From the NCBI GenBank assembly GCA_963629575.1, contig CAVGIM010000001.1, forward strand, positions 1 to 64,000: a stretch of 64,000 nucleotides of DNA, read 5' to 3'. Within the stretch, counting starts at the first letter, position 1. Every line of letters begins with the position of its first letter. The position numbers and the translations under genes were made by a program. Below the pieces are notes generated by a model. That model saw only the letters and a list, made by a program, of their open reading frames with translations, had not been told where the DNA came from and ran no database searches. This DNA comes from Hallerella sp963629575. GTDB lineage: Bacteria; Fibrobacterota; Fibrobacteria; Fibrobacterales; Fibrobacteraceae. Shown piece after piece: positions 50,429 through 58,637 of the stretch.

Positions 50429-50491
50429 GGTCACTTCGAAAAATTCCATTTTCAAGAATTTGGACGCGACGCTTTTTAGAGGTACCCTAAA
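50429..50491. repeat. Dispersed palindromic repeat, short copy
   Basis: AAGGTCACTTCGAAAAATTCC at the left and TTTTTAGAGGTACCCT at the right, with only ACGCGACG of the core between them. It is about 63 bp, so the central half has been lost. It sits between aqpZ and the lysA terminator. Confidence 0.75.
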
Positions 50492-50494
50492 ACT

Positions 50495-50533
50495 AAAAAA
50501 GCCTCGCTAGCTCGAAAAGAGTCTTGGCGAGGC
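50495..50533 (-). terminator. Terminator of the CBM48-lysA operon
   Basis: GCCTCGC (50501-50507) and GCGAGGC (50527-50533) form the stem; the A-run to the left is a U-tract on the minus-strand transcript. Confidence 0.8.
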
Positions 50534-50555
50534 TGTGTGATGCGCTTTACAGAGC

Positions 50556-51818
50556 TCAGAGCGTGACGATTCTTTCGTTCTGCATCAGCTGGTCGAAGGT
50601 TTCGCGTTCGCGGATAACTTCGAGCGTTCCGTTGGTTCGCAAGATTTCGGGCGCGTAGCGGCGGCTGTTGTAATTGCTAGACATGGCGCTGCCATAGGCT
50701 CCGGCATCGTGCAGGACCAGATAATCGCCGACTTCTGCCGTTGGCAATTTCCGCGAAACGACAAACCCGCCTTCTTCCTGCGTGAAAACGTCGCCGGATT
50801 CGCAAAGAGGCCCTGCGACGATTGCGTCCGTTTCGGGACCGAGCGTTCTTCCGTCCCTGGAAACGATGGAAATCGCATGGTAGGAACCGTAGAACGAAGG
50901 GCGCACGAGATCGTTGAATCCCGCGTCGATCAGGTAGAAGAGATTGTCCTCTTGCCGCTTGATGGCCCGAATTTCCGCAACGAGAACCGCGCTTTCCGCG
51001 ACGAGGTAGCGTCCCGGTTCCACTTCGAGGGAAATGTCGTGCCCGACGGACTGGGCGATGTCCTTGCGGGCCTTGTCCCAGAGATCGTAATAGGCGCGAA
51101 TGTCGATGCGACTTCCCTTTTCTTCTTCCCGGTAGGGAATGGGAAGGCCTCCGCCTGCGGAAATCATCCGGATGTGGGAACCCAGACGACGGGAAGCGTC
51201 GCGCATCGCGTCGCAGACTTTGGAAAGATGGTCAAAGTCCGAACCGCTGCCGATGTGCATGTGGAGCCCGGTAATCCACATCCCGTTTGCCTGGGCGAGC
51301 TTGACGCAATCCTTGATTTGCGTGTGCCAGACGCCGTGCTTGGAAAGAGGCCCGCCTGTATTCGTCTTCTTGGAATGTCCGTGCCCAAATCCCGGATTGA
51401 CGCGAAGCGTCAGGTTCGTGCGGATTCCCGCTTCGGCGAGCTGTCGGATCATGTCCGCCGAACCGATGTTTACGTGGATCTTGTGCGCCTTGACTAGCTC
51501 TAGCGCGTCGCGGTCGAGGATATCTGCGGTATAGACGATTTGGGGAACCTGCTTGTCGCTTTCCCCGCCCTTGAAGCCGGCCTTGAGCGCGCGGACGATT
51601 TCACCTGCGCTGACGGCATCGACAACGACGCCGTTCTTTTTGGCGAGGGAAAGTATCGAGAGGTTTGGACATGCCTTTTGGGCAAAGCGGACCGTGTCGA
51701 AACAGGAGAGTTCCCGAATGCGGGTTTCGATGGCGCTACGGTCGTAGAGCCAAAAAGGGGTGCCGTATTTTGCGACACCCTCACGAATCGTTTCGTCGGC
51801 GAACATGGGGCTAGACAT
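50556..51818 (-). CDS. lysA: Diaminopimelate decarboxylase
   Basis: This 420-residue PLP enzyme has the lysine in RFAQKACPN, the glycine-rich SAGGGLPIPY, EVEPGRYLVAES and GPLCESGDVF near the active site of the partner subunit. It makes lysine from meso-DAP. Its first codons overlap the end of the CBM48 gene by 8 nt. Confidence 0.94.
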   Translation of the reverse strand: MSSPMFADETIREGVAKYGTPFWLYDRSAIETRIRELSCFDTVRFAQKACPNLSILSLAKKNGVVVDAVSAGEIVRALKAGFKGGESDKQVPQIVYTADILDRDALELVKAHKIHVNIGSADMIRQLAEAGIRTNLTLRVNPGFGHGHSKKTNTGGPLSKHGVWHTQIKDCVKLAQANGMWITGLHMHIGSGSDFDHLSKVCDAMRDASRRLGSHIRMISAGGGLPIPYREEEKGSRIDIRAYYDLWDKARKDIAQSVGHDISLEVEPGRYLVAESAVLVAEIRAIKRQEDNLFYLIDAGFNDLVRPSFYGSYHAISIVSRDGRTLGPETDAIVAGPLCESGDVFTQEEGGFVVSRKLPTAEVGDYLVLHDAGAYGSAMSSNYNSRRYAPEILRTNGTLEVIRERETFDQLMQNERIVTL

Positions 51819-52218
51819 TCTTGATGCTGTTCTCGCCGCCCTGTCCGTCGGGAACGCGGTCGGGATTGGCCTGGTCGATTTCCCAGCTTCCGTCGAAGAC
51901 GAACTTGTACTGGTAGGTTCCCGCGGCGAGGCTTTTCTTGAGAGACCACACGCCCTGTTCGCCCTTTTTCATCTTGGCAGGTTTCCAGTCGTTGAATTCT
52001 CCGGCGACTTCGACCGACTTGGAGTCCGGGGAATAGACGTTGAATACGACTTCCTTCAGCTCCTTTTTGGTCGCTTTCGGTGCGGACTTCTTGACCGTGG
52101 GCGCCTTGGCGTCTTTCTTTGCCGGAGTTTCCTTTACGGCCTTCGACACGACTTTCTTCGCCGATGAAGCGGGAGCTTTCTTGCCGGTTTTCGCGGCGGA
52201 TTTCGTTTTCGTTGACAT
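51811..52218 (-). CDS. CBM48/AMPK-beta-type glycogen-binding protein with Lys/Ala-rich tail
   Basis: This 135-residue protein has an N-terminal basic tail (about 1-52, rich in Lys, Ala, Pro and Ser like histone H1) and a C-terminal carbohydrate-binding domain (KEVVFNVYSPDSKSVEVAGEFNDWKP, AGTYQYKFVFDGSWEIDQANP). The Trp and Lys residues for glycogen contact are present. There is no enzyme domain. A strong GAGGAGG site precedes the ATG. It overlaps lysA, an odd pairing. It may recruit proteins to glycogen granules. Confidence 0.8.
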   Translation of the reverse strand: MSTKTKSAAKTGKKAPASSAKKVVSKAVKETPAKKDAKAPTVKKSAPKATKKELKEVVFNVYSPDSKSVEVAGEFNDWKPAKMKKGEQGVWSLKKSLAAGTYQYKFVFDGSWEIDQANPDRVPDGQGGENSIKNV

Positions 52219-52278
52219 GGATCAACCTCCTCGTTTGTTTTGACGAATAATAACAAAAAAACATTTTTCTCTCAATGC

Positions 52279-52286
52279 TATATTTG
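52279..52286 (+). promoter_or_regulatory. TATATTTG promoter element, 5 nt before rpe
   Basis: Exact TAnnTTTG match, then GAATT and ATG 52292; there is no Shine-Dalgarno. Confidence 0.6.
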
Positions 52287-52291
52287 GAATT

Positions 52292-52936
52292 ATGAGACAG
52301 ATGATTGCGCCTAGCGTCCTGAACGCGAATTTCCTAGATTTGAAATCGGAACTCGAAGCCGTCGAACGCGGCGGCGCCGGTCTGATTCATCTCGACATCA
52401 TGGATGGACACTTTGTTCCGAACATCAGCTTTGGACCGGATATTTCCCGTCAGATCGGGAAGGCGACAAGCCTGCCGCTCGACTGTCATCTGATGATAGC
52501 CAATCCCGAGGCGTTTGTCGATGAGTTTGCGCGGATCGGCGCGCACTACATCACGGTCCAGGCGGAGACGACGAACCATCTAGATAGAATCCTGAACCGC
52601 ATCCGGGAACTCGGAGCGAAACCGGCGGTGAGCATCAATCCGGCGACGCCTATCGAAAGCGTTCGCTGGGTTCTCGATGTCGTCGATATGGTGCTCGTGA
52701 TGTCGGTGAACCCGGGATTTGGCGGACAGAGCCTGATTCCCTACACCCTCGAAAAAATCCGCGCGCTTCGCGCGATGAAGCCCGATCTGGACATCGAAAT
52801 CGACGGAGGCGTCAAGATGTCGAACATCCTCGAAGCGAAAAATGCCGGGGCGAACGTCTTTGTCGTCGGCAGCGCTATTTTCAAGACGGAATCCCCGGAA
52901 CGGACCTGTCGCGAATTTGTGGAAAAAATTTTCTAG
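52292..52936 (+). CDS. rpe: Ribulose-phosphate 3-epimerase
   Basis: This 214-residue TIM barrel has APSVLNANFLDL, LDIMDGHFVPNISFGP, DCHLMIANPE, MSVNPGFGGQ and EIDGGVK, which include the catalytic Asp and metal-binding His residues. It interconverts ribulose- and xylulose-5-phosphate. Confidence 0.96.
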   Translation: MRQMIAPSVLNANFLDLKSELEAVERGGAGLIHLDIMDGHFVPNISFGPDISRQIGKATSLPLDCHLMIANPEAFVDEFARIGAHYITVQAETTNHLDRILNRIRELGAKPAVSINPATPIESVRWVLDVVDMVLVMSVNPGFGGQSLIPYTLEKIRALRAMKPDLDIEIDGGVKMSNILEAKNAGANVFVVGSAIFKTESPERTCREFVEKIF

Positions 52937-53056
52937 TGGTCTCTTCTAAAAATTCAATTTTCAAAATTCTGGTCGTGACGCTTCGCGTGGGTTCGTCATT
53001 TCTGCCTTCGCCTGGTCTCGCTCCAATTTTCTTGACCAACAATTTTTAGAGGTTCC
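52937..53056. repeat. Dispersed palindromic repeat, full copy after rpe
   Basis: Left end TGGTCTCTTCTAAAAATTC, right end AATTTTTAGAGGTTCC, with the core GTGACGCTTCGCGTGGGTTCGT and a CTAG on each outer side. It lies directly between the rpe stop and the aryl-polyene promoter at 53065. Confidence 0.85.
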
Positions 53057-53064
53057 CTAGAAAT

Positions 53065-53072
53065 TATATTTG
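53065..53072 (+). promoter_or_regulatory. TATATTTG promoter element of the aryl-polyene cluster
   Basis: Exact TAnnTTTG match 22 nt before the first ACP start at 53095; CGAGGA lies in the leader. Confidence 0.6.
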
Positions 53073-53094
53073 GGTCTATACTCGAGGAATTTTT

Positions 53095-53361
53095 ATGGAA
53101 GACTTGAACACGCAAATCAAGAATGTCCTGATAAGGTCTCTGGAACTGGAGGACATCTCCGCAGAGGACATCGACGACGATGCGCCGCTCTTTGGACCGG
53201 GCAAGGGACTTGGACTCGACAGTATCGATGCGCTTGAACTCGGAATTGCCGTCAAGGACAATTTCGGGGTTTCCTTTTCGACGGTTAACGAAGAAACCCG
53301 CAAGCATTTTGCATCGATCAATGCGCTTGCCGCCTACATCAAGGAAAACAAAAAGGACTGA
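53095..53361 (+). CDS. apeE: Acyl carrier protein (ApeE-like)
   Basis: This 88-residue ACP has the phosphopantetheine site in GLDSIDALEL and a typical four-helix pattern. In aryl-polyene clusters two ACPs carry the starter and the growing polyene. It is the first gene of the cluster and is followed by the second ACP 2 nt later. Which ACP corresponds to ApeE or ApeF is assigned by order only. Confidence 0.88.
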   Translation: MEDLNTQIKNVLIRSLELEDISAEDIDDDAPLFGPGKGLGLDSIDALELGIAVKDNFGVSFSTVNEETRKHFASINALAAYIKENKKD

Positions 53362-53363
53362 CC

Positions 53364-53624
53364 ATGGACAAGAACCAGATTTTCGAAAAGATTAAAACCG
53401 CGCTGGTCAATGAATTCGAAATGGACCCGGCGAAAGTCGTCCCCGAAGCGCGTCTCTATGAAGACCTGAATTTTGACAGCATCGATGCGGTTGACCTGAT
53501 CGTGAAATTCAAGTCGATGCTTCCGCACAATGTGGATCCGGAAGTCTTCAAGAATATGCGAACCTTGCAGGACGTGGTCGATGCCCTGTACGAGCTTGCC
53601 GGAAAAGCCGACGAAAAGAAATGA
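53364..53624 (+). CDS. apeF: Acyl carrier protein (ApeF-like)
   Basis: This 86-residue ACP has the site FDSIDAVDLIVKF. It differs clearly from its neighbour, as expected for two ACPs with separate roles. It overlaps the next gene by 4 nt (ATGA). Confidence 0.88.
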   Translation: MDKNQIFEKIKTALVNEFEMDPAKVVPEARLYEDLNFDSIDAVDLIVKFKSMLPHNVDPEVFKNMRTLQDVVDALYELAGKADEKK

Positions 53625-55933
53625 ACTCTCCGGCGGGAAAGATTTTCTTCGCCGCGTTGTCGGTCCTCTATCCGGTTCTGGTTTTTTGCGGACTTCAATT
53701 CTTTGGACTGTCTCCGCGCAAGCTGAGCCTTGTTCTGTTGCTGCTTGCCGCGTTTCATTTTTTTTCGATGTCGAAAAAGGGGCTTTCGAAGGTTTCCCGT
53801 GCAAAGGAAATCCTCTTTGCCCTGTTCCTTGTCGCTTGTGGCGGAATCGCCTTCGCGCTGGATAATGCCTTTGTTCTCAAGTTCTATCCGGTTCTTGTCA
53901 ATGCCGGATTGCTCGTCTTCTTTGGAGCGACGCTCTTTCGCGGACCGAGTCTTGTCTTTCGCTTGGCGACTCTTTCCGACAAGCGAATCTTGCTTCTCGC
54001 GGATAGGTTCTACGTGGAGCGCTACTGCAATCGGGTGACGCTTGCCTGGTGCGCTTTCTTCGTATGCAACGGTCTTGTCGCCCTGTGGACGGTTCTCCTT
54101 GCGGACGAACGGATCTGGACGCTGTACAACGGTTTTATCGCCTATGTCTTGATGGGAGCTTTCTTTATGCTGGAATATGGAATCCGAAAAGTGAAACAGA
54201 ATCGCCTGAATGCGTATATTCCCTTTTCGCAAATCCAGGCGGATTCCCGCCCGGAGGACTCGGTTGTCTGCCTTGGCGGTTCGAGCGGTTCGGAAAGCGC
54301 GCGGACATGGGCGGACTTCAAGTCGGATGTTTCCCGGCTTCGCACCGCTATCGAACGGGAAAATCTTGACGCCTGGATCCTGAATGCGGATGACGCCTAT
54401 TATTTTCTGGTCGCCGTCTTTGCGCTTTTCCAGAGCCGGAAGAAGATTCTCTTTTCGGCGAACCGCCAACCGGAATTTATCCGAGAAATTCGCACGGAAG
54501 GTGTCGGCTTCCTGAATGATGGCGGGGCAGAAAATTCGCTGCAGATCCCGCAAGCGATCGAATCCTCCTTGCCCGAGAAACCGTGGGAAACCTTTGACAT
54601 TGCGAGCGCCCGCGCCTCCTTGTTTACGTCGGGAACGACCGGCGTGCCCAAGGAAATCGCCAAAACGGGTCTGCAGTTCGAAAACGAGGCGAACGCTCTT
54701 TCGAAACGATTCGCCAAGGACCTTGTGGGGCGAAGTTTTTACTCGACGGTCAATCACCATCATATCTATGGCATGGCTTTTGGAATTTTCGTGCCGATTT
54801 CGGCCGGGCTTCCCATCCACCGTTTCCGGATTGAATTTCCCGAAGAACTGGAACGCATCGCTCGGGAGCCATCCGTCATTGTATCGAGTCCCGCGTTCCT
54901 GAAACGCCTTGCCGCTTCGCGCACGGAGCCGATTCCCTTCAGGACAAAACCGTTCTGGCTTTCCGCCGGCGGCGTCTTGCCGGAAGATGTGGCGAACAAA
55001 GTGGAAGAACTTTCGGGAAACGGCGTACAGGAAATTTACGGCTGCACGGAAGCGGGGGCTATCGCTACGCGTCGTATCCGGGAAGGCGCGTCTTGGCATC
55101 CAATTTTTTCGAATCGAATTTCTCTCGCGGAAAACGGCTGTCTAAAAATCCAGTCGTCCTATACGGATGCTTGCGGATTTGTGACCGGAGACCTGGGAAC
55201 CCTGGAATCGGAGGGAACCTTTGCCCTTCTCGGTCGGGCGGATTCCATCGTGAAAATCGAGGAAAAGAGAATCTCCCTTCCGGAAGTGGAAAATCGCTTG
55301 CTGCAGACTCTCGTCGTTCGCGACGCGCGGGTCGTTCCGATGTCTGGGAAAAGGCAGTTTCTCGCCGCGGCCATTGTCCTGAACGACGAGGGAAAGGCGA
55401 AATTCAAGGGATTGCCAAAAAAGGAAATCAACGCGTTTTTCAGGGAACGTCTTTCCGGGTTTCTGGAAAATACGGTCCAACCCAAGAAATGGCGCTATCT
55501 CGAAGAACTTCCGCAGGATGCGATGGGAAAGATTCGAACTCGGGATATCCAGGCTTTGTTCCGTCTCCCCGAATCTTCGAACTTTAGGATTTTGAAATAC
55601 CGCATCGAGGAAAACAGAGTGCAGGCCAAGCTCGTCGTTCCCGAAACGAGCGATTACTATGACGGTCATTTTCCGGAATTCAAGCTCTTGCCGGCGGTCG
55701 TCCAGATCGATCTGGTCTTGAAAATTTTTGGCGGCCTGTCGGGAATGGCCTTGAATTTCAGGCGGATTTCTCGCGCCAAGTTCATGGGCCCGATATTTCC
55801 CGCTACGCCGGTAACCGTCGAATGCTCCTACTCGAAAGAATCCGGGAAGCTTCAGTTCGGAATCCTTTCCGAAGAAGGGAAAAAACTGTCATCGGGGACG
55901 GTGGAACTTGAAAAGGTATCGGATGAAATTTAA
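53621..55933 (+). CDS. Fused ApeG-ApeH-ApeI protein (membrane domain, acyl-ACP ligase, dehydratase)
   Basis: This 770-residue protein joins three parts. Residues 1-190 are about six membrane segments of COG4648 (ApeG) type. Residues about 205-655 are an AMP-dependent ligase with the phosphate loop LFTSGTTGVPKE at 334-345, YGCTEAGA and TGDLG. Residues about 665-770 are a hotdog dehydratase with H683 in YYDGHFPEFKLLPAV. In proteobacterial aryl-polyene clusters these are usually separate genes. The ligase should load the aryl starter on ACP, and the dehydratase acts in chain extension. Confidence 0.85.
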   Translation: MNSPAGKIFFAALSVLYPVLVFCGLQFFGLSPRKLSLVLLLLAAFHFFSMSKKGLSKVSRAKEILFALFLVACGGIAFALDNAFVLKFYPVLVNAGLLVFFGATLFRGPSLVFRLATLSDKRILLLADRFYVERYCNRVTLAWCAFFVCNGLVALWTVLLADERIWTLYNGFIAYVLMGAFFMLEYGIRKVKQNRLNAYIPFSQIQADSRPEDSVVCLGGSSGSESARTWADFKSDVSRLRTAIERENLDAWILNADDAYYFLVAVFALFQSRKKILFSANRQPEFIREIRTEGVGFLNDGGAENSLQIPQAIESSLPEKPWETFDIASARASLFTSGTTGVPKEIAKTGLQFENEANALSKRFAKDLVGRSFYSTVNHHHIYGMAFGIFVPISAGLPIHRFRIEFPEELERIAREPSVIVSSPAFLKRLAASRTEPIPFRTKPFWLSAGGVLPEDVANKVEELSGNGVQEIYGCTEAGAIATRRIREGASWHPIFSNRISLAENGCLKIQSSYTDACGFVTGDLGTLESEGTFALLGRADSIVKIEEKRISLPEVENRLLQTLVVRDARVVPMSGKRQFLAAAIVLNDEGKAKFKGLPKKEINAFFRERLSGFLENTVQPKKWRYLEELPQDAMGKIRTRDIQALFRLPESSNFRILKYRIEENRVQAKLVVPETSDYYDGHFPEFKLLPAVVQIDLVLKIFGGLSGMALNFRRISRAKFMGPIFPATPVTVECSYSKESGKLQFGILSEEGKKLSSGTVELEKVSDEI

Positions 55934-56663
55934 TCCCTGCGCAGTGGTCCCCGTGTATCGGCATGAAAATACGGTTTTTGCCGTGGTCCAGAAGCTCGTT
56001 GCCTTGCGGCTTCCCGTGATCATTGTCGATGACGGAAACACGTCCGACGCTCTCCATGTCCTGAAAAAGATATCGGAGTCGCTTCCGGGAGTCATCGTGA
56101 TTTCGCACCAGGTCAACATGGGAAAAGGCGGCGCGGTCTGTTCCGGTCTTCGCGAAGCGTTTCAGTTGGGATTTACCCACGCTCTCCAGGTCGATGCCGA
56201 CGGACAGCACGATACGTCCGCGATTCCGTTTCTGCTCAAGGCGTCACGGAAACATGGCGAGAATCTTGTCGGCGGATTTCCTGTGTATGACGCGTCTGTT
56301 CCGAAGGAGCGCGAAGTCGGTCGGAAGATAACGAACTTCTGGGTTCGCGTCGAAACGCTTTCTTCGGGGATTCCCGACGCGATGTGCGGACTTCGCATCT
56401 ATCCGCTCGCTCGGACGATTCCCGTTCTGGAAAGGATTCGCACCTTTCGCATGGGTTTCGACATCGAAATCCTGGTTCGGCTTTCCTGGGAAAATGTCGG
56501 AATGAATTTTTATCCGGTCAAGGTTTTCTATCCGCAGAACGGTCTGTCGAACTTCCATCTGCTCCGGGACAATGTGGAAATTTCAAGGCTGCACGCGCGA
56601 CTGGTTTTCGGAATGCTTTTTCGCCTTCCCGGAATCTTGCTTGGGAAAATCAGGAATGGCTGA
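55923..56663 (+). CDS. GT2-family glycosyltransferase (ApeJ N-terminal equivalent)
   Basis: This 246-residue GT2 protein has VVPVYRHENTVFAVVQKL, IIVDDGNTSD, NMGKGGAVCSGL and QVDADGQHD. ATG 55923 overlaps the previous gene by 11 nt; an earlier TTG is possible but unlikely. It would glycosylate a lipid or polyene intermediate. In many aryl-polyene clusters this domain is fused to the acyltransferase encoded next. Confidence 0.85.
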   Translation: MKFNPCAVVPVYRHENTVFAVVQKLVALRLPVIIVDDGNTSDALHVLKKISESLPGVIVISHQVNMGKGGAVCSGLREAFQLGFTHALQVDADGQHDTSAIPFLLKASRKHGENLVGGFPVYDASVPKEREVGRKITNFWVRVETLSSGIPDAMCGLRIYPLARTIPVLERIRTFRMGFDIEILVRLSWENVGMNFYPVKVFYPQNGLSNFHLLRDNVEISRLHARLVFGMLFRLPGILLGKIRNG

Positions 56664-57612
56664 CGCGCACTGGTCGCAAATCGAAGAAACGACAAGGTCC
56701 GCCTGGAAATTTCGGTTTATGCTGTGGGCGGCTGTCCACTTGCCGCAAAAGACGGTAGAAGCGATTGCCGCCGTGGTCGTGTTCTTTTTCTGTCTTGGCG
56801 CGGGAAAGGTCCGCGAACGTTCAAGGCTCTACCTTGAGCGCGTCGGGAAGTTGAAGAACAGGCGAATCTCTTCATGGGACGTCTATCTGCACGTTCTTTC
56901 CTTTGCGCTTTCGATGATCGAAAAGATTCGCGGCTGGGCTGGGAAAATGCCTCTTTCGAAACTGGAAGTCCAGGATGACGACCTCGAGAGCCTTGTCCGC
57001 CAGATCGATTCCGGGAAAGGCGCCTTTGTCCTGTGTTCGCATTTGGGCAACATGGAAGCGTTGCGGTCTCTCACGGAATACAGTCAAAAACATTCGGCAA
57101 GGGATTTTCAGGTCTTTCCCGTTGTCGATTTTTCGGGGACCAGGCGCTTTAACGACTTGTTGTGGAAACTGAATCCCGATCTGATGAAAAACTGCTTTGA
57201 CGCCAATTCCATCGGCGTGGAAACGGCTGTTGCCATGCGGGAAAAAATGGAAACGGGGAACCTGGTGGCGGTTGCCGCGGACAGGACGTCCGGACATTCG
57301 AAAGATCGCTTTGTTTCGCTTCCCTTTTTGGGCGAAGAGGCGCATTTCCCGGAAGGCGCCTTTGTACTCGCGAATCTCCTGAAATTTCCGATATATTTCA
57401 TCTTTGCCTTTCGCAAGCGGGATCTGGACATCGCCTCCCCGTATGAATTTCACATCATTCGGGCAAAGATCCAGACGGAAAAAACTCGCGCTTCCCAGCG
57501 CGAAAAGGCGGAAGCCCTTGCGGGGGAATACGTTCGCCATCTCGAAAGATTCTGCCTGGAACATCCGTATCAATGGTATAATTTTTACAATTTCTGGCAA
57601 AAGGAGAATTGA
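56656..57612 (+). CDS. LpxL/HtrB-type acyltransferase (ApeJ C-terminal equivalent)
   Basis: This 318-residue protein has a membrane-associated N-terminus and lysophospholipid-acyltransferase motifs: LCSHLGNMEALRSL (HxxxE variant), VAVAADRTS and FPEGAFVLANLLKFPIYFIFAFRK. It should transfer the aryl-polyene acyl chain to a glycolipid. It overlaps the glycosyltransferase gene by 8 nt. Confidence 0.85.
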   Translation: MADAHWSQIEETTRSAWKFRFMLWAAVHLPQKTVEAIAAVVVFFFCLGAGKVRERSRLYLERVGKLKNRRISSWDVYLHVLSFALSMIEKIRGWAGKMPLSKLEVQDDDLESLVRQIDSGKGAFVLCSHLGNMEALRSLTEYSQKHSARDFQVFPVVDFSGTRRFNDLLWKLNPDLMKNCFDANSIGVETAVAMREKMETGNLVAVAADRTSGHSKDRFVSLPFLGEEAHFPEGAFVLANLLKFPIYFIFAFRKRDLDIASPYEFHIIRAKIQTEKTRASQREKAEALAGEYVRHLERFCLEHPYQWYNFYNFWQKEN

Positions 57613-57613
57613 C

Positions 57614-58051
57614 GTGGAGAAAAGGATCTTGACGGCGGTTGCAGACATCCAGGTGGAGTTTTTCGATCTGGACCCGATGAACGTCGTCTGGCACGGAAAT
57701 TACGTGAAGTATATGGAAGCCGCGCGTTGCGTCTTGCTGGAAAAGCTCAATTACGATTACAAGGCGATGGAGCGGGATGGCTATGTCTGGCCTGTCGTCC
57801 AGTTGAGCATCAAGTATATTCGTCCGTTGCGATTTCGCCAAAAGGTTCGCGTGGAAGTCTCCCTGGTGGAATATGAAATTTGCCTAAAGCTCCAGTATCG
57901 TTTCGTCGATGTCGAAACGGGAAAAGTGATTACGAAAGCGGAAAGCACCCAGATGGCCGTTCGAATAGAGACGGGGGAATCCTGTCTGGGTTCTCCGAGG
58001 GAATTTGTGGAAAAGGTGCGCCTGTGCCTCGCCGGGGAAAACCATGCCTAG
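57614..58051 (+). CDS. 4HBT-family thioesterase (ApeK-like)
   Basis: This 145-residue hotdog protein has the 4-hydroxybenzoyl-CoA thioesterase motif FFDLDPMNVVWHGNYVKYMEAAR with the catalytic Asp. GTG 57614 has AAGGAG upstream. It likely releases or edits misprimed acyl-ACPs. Confidence 0.88.
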   Translation: MEKRILTAVADIQVEFFDLDPMNVVWHGNYVKYMEAARCVLLEKLNYDYKAMERDGYVWPVVQLSIKYIRPLRFRQKVRVEVSLVEYEICLKLQYRFVDVETGKVITKAESTQMAVRIETGESCLGSPREFVEKVRLCLAGENHA

Positions 58052-58637
58052 ATATCTTGTGCCTCTGCTTTTCGTCCTTGCCGTTTCGACCTTTGCGGAA
58101 AACTCTGTCTGGAAATTTCCGGTGGCGGCCGATTCCGAGGAATTGCGTCTGGTGATGACCACTCTCTCCCGACAGGAAAAGATTTCGGGGACGTTTCGAC
58201 AGACGCGCACCGTCCTGAAAATCAACCGTTCCTTTCAATCGACGGGAACGTTCGAAATTTCCAGAACCGATGGCGTTCTCTGGAATGTCGAAAAACCGTT
58301 TGCGTCGAAGATGCGCCTGACGGATTCGAGCGTCGTCCAGATAGATGCCGATGGGAAGCAGACGGTCGTGTCTTCGAAGGACAATGCGATTTTTAGCGAA
58401 ATCGCCCAGACGATGCGGGCCGTCTTCCAGGGGGATTTCTCGGTCTTGCAAAAACGCTTTGATCTTTATTTTGTGCAGGATCGCAAGGAAAAGTCTTGGC
58501 GGGTTGGACTTGCTCCGCGCGAGAAAGCGATTCGAAACGTGATTCGTACAATCGAACTGAAAGGCTCGCGCTATCTCGAAGAAGTGCATCTTGTCGATGG
58601 CGAAGGAAACAAGCTGGATTATGAATTCGGAAAATAG
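58044..58637 (+). CDS. LolA-like outer-membrane lipoprotein carrier (ApeL-like)
   Basis: This 197-residue protein has a signal peptide (PLLFVLAVSTFA) and the LolA-type half-barrel pattern (ISGTFRQTRTVLKINRSFQSTGTFEISRTDGVLWNVEKPF). It would carry the finished lipid across the periplasm. It overlaps both neighbours. Confidence 0.85.
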   Translation: MPRYLVPLLFVLAVSTFAENSVWKFPVAADSEELRLVMTTLSRQEKISGTFRQTRTVLKINRSFQSTGTFEISRTDGVLWNVEKPFASKMRLTDSSVVQIDADGKQTVVSSKDNAIFSEIAQTMRAVFQGDFSVLQKRFDLYFVQDRKEKSWRVGLAPREKAIRNVIRTIELKGSRYLEEVHLVDGEGNKLDYEFGK

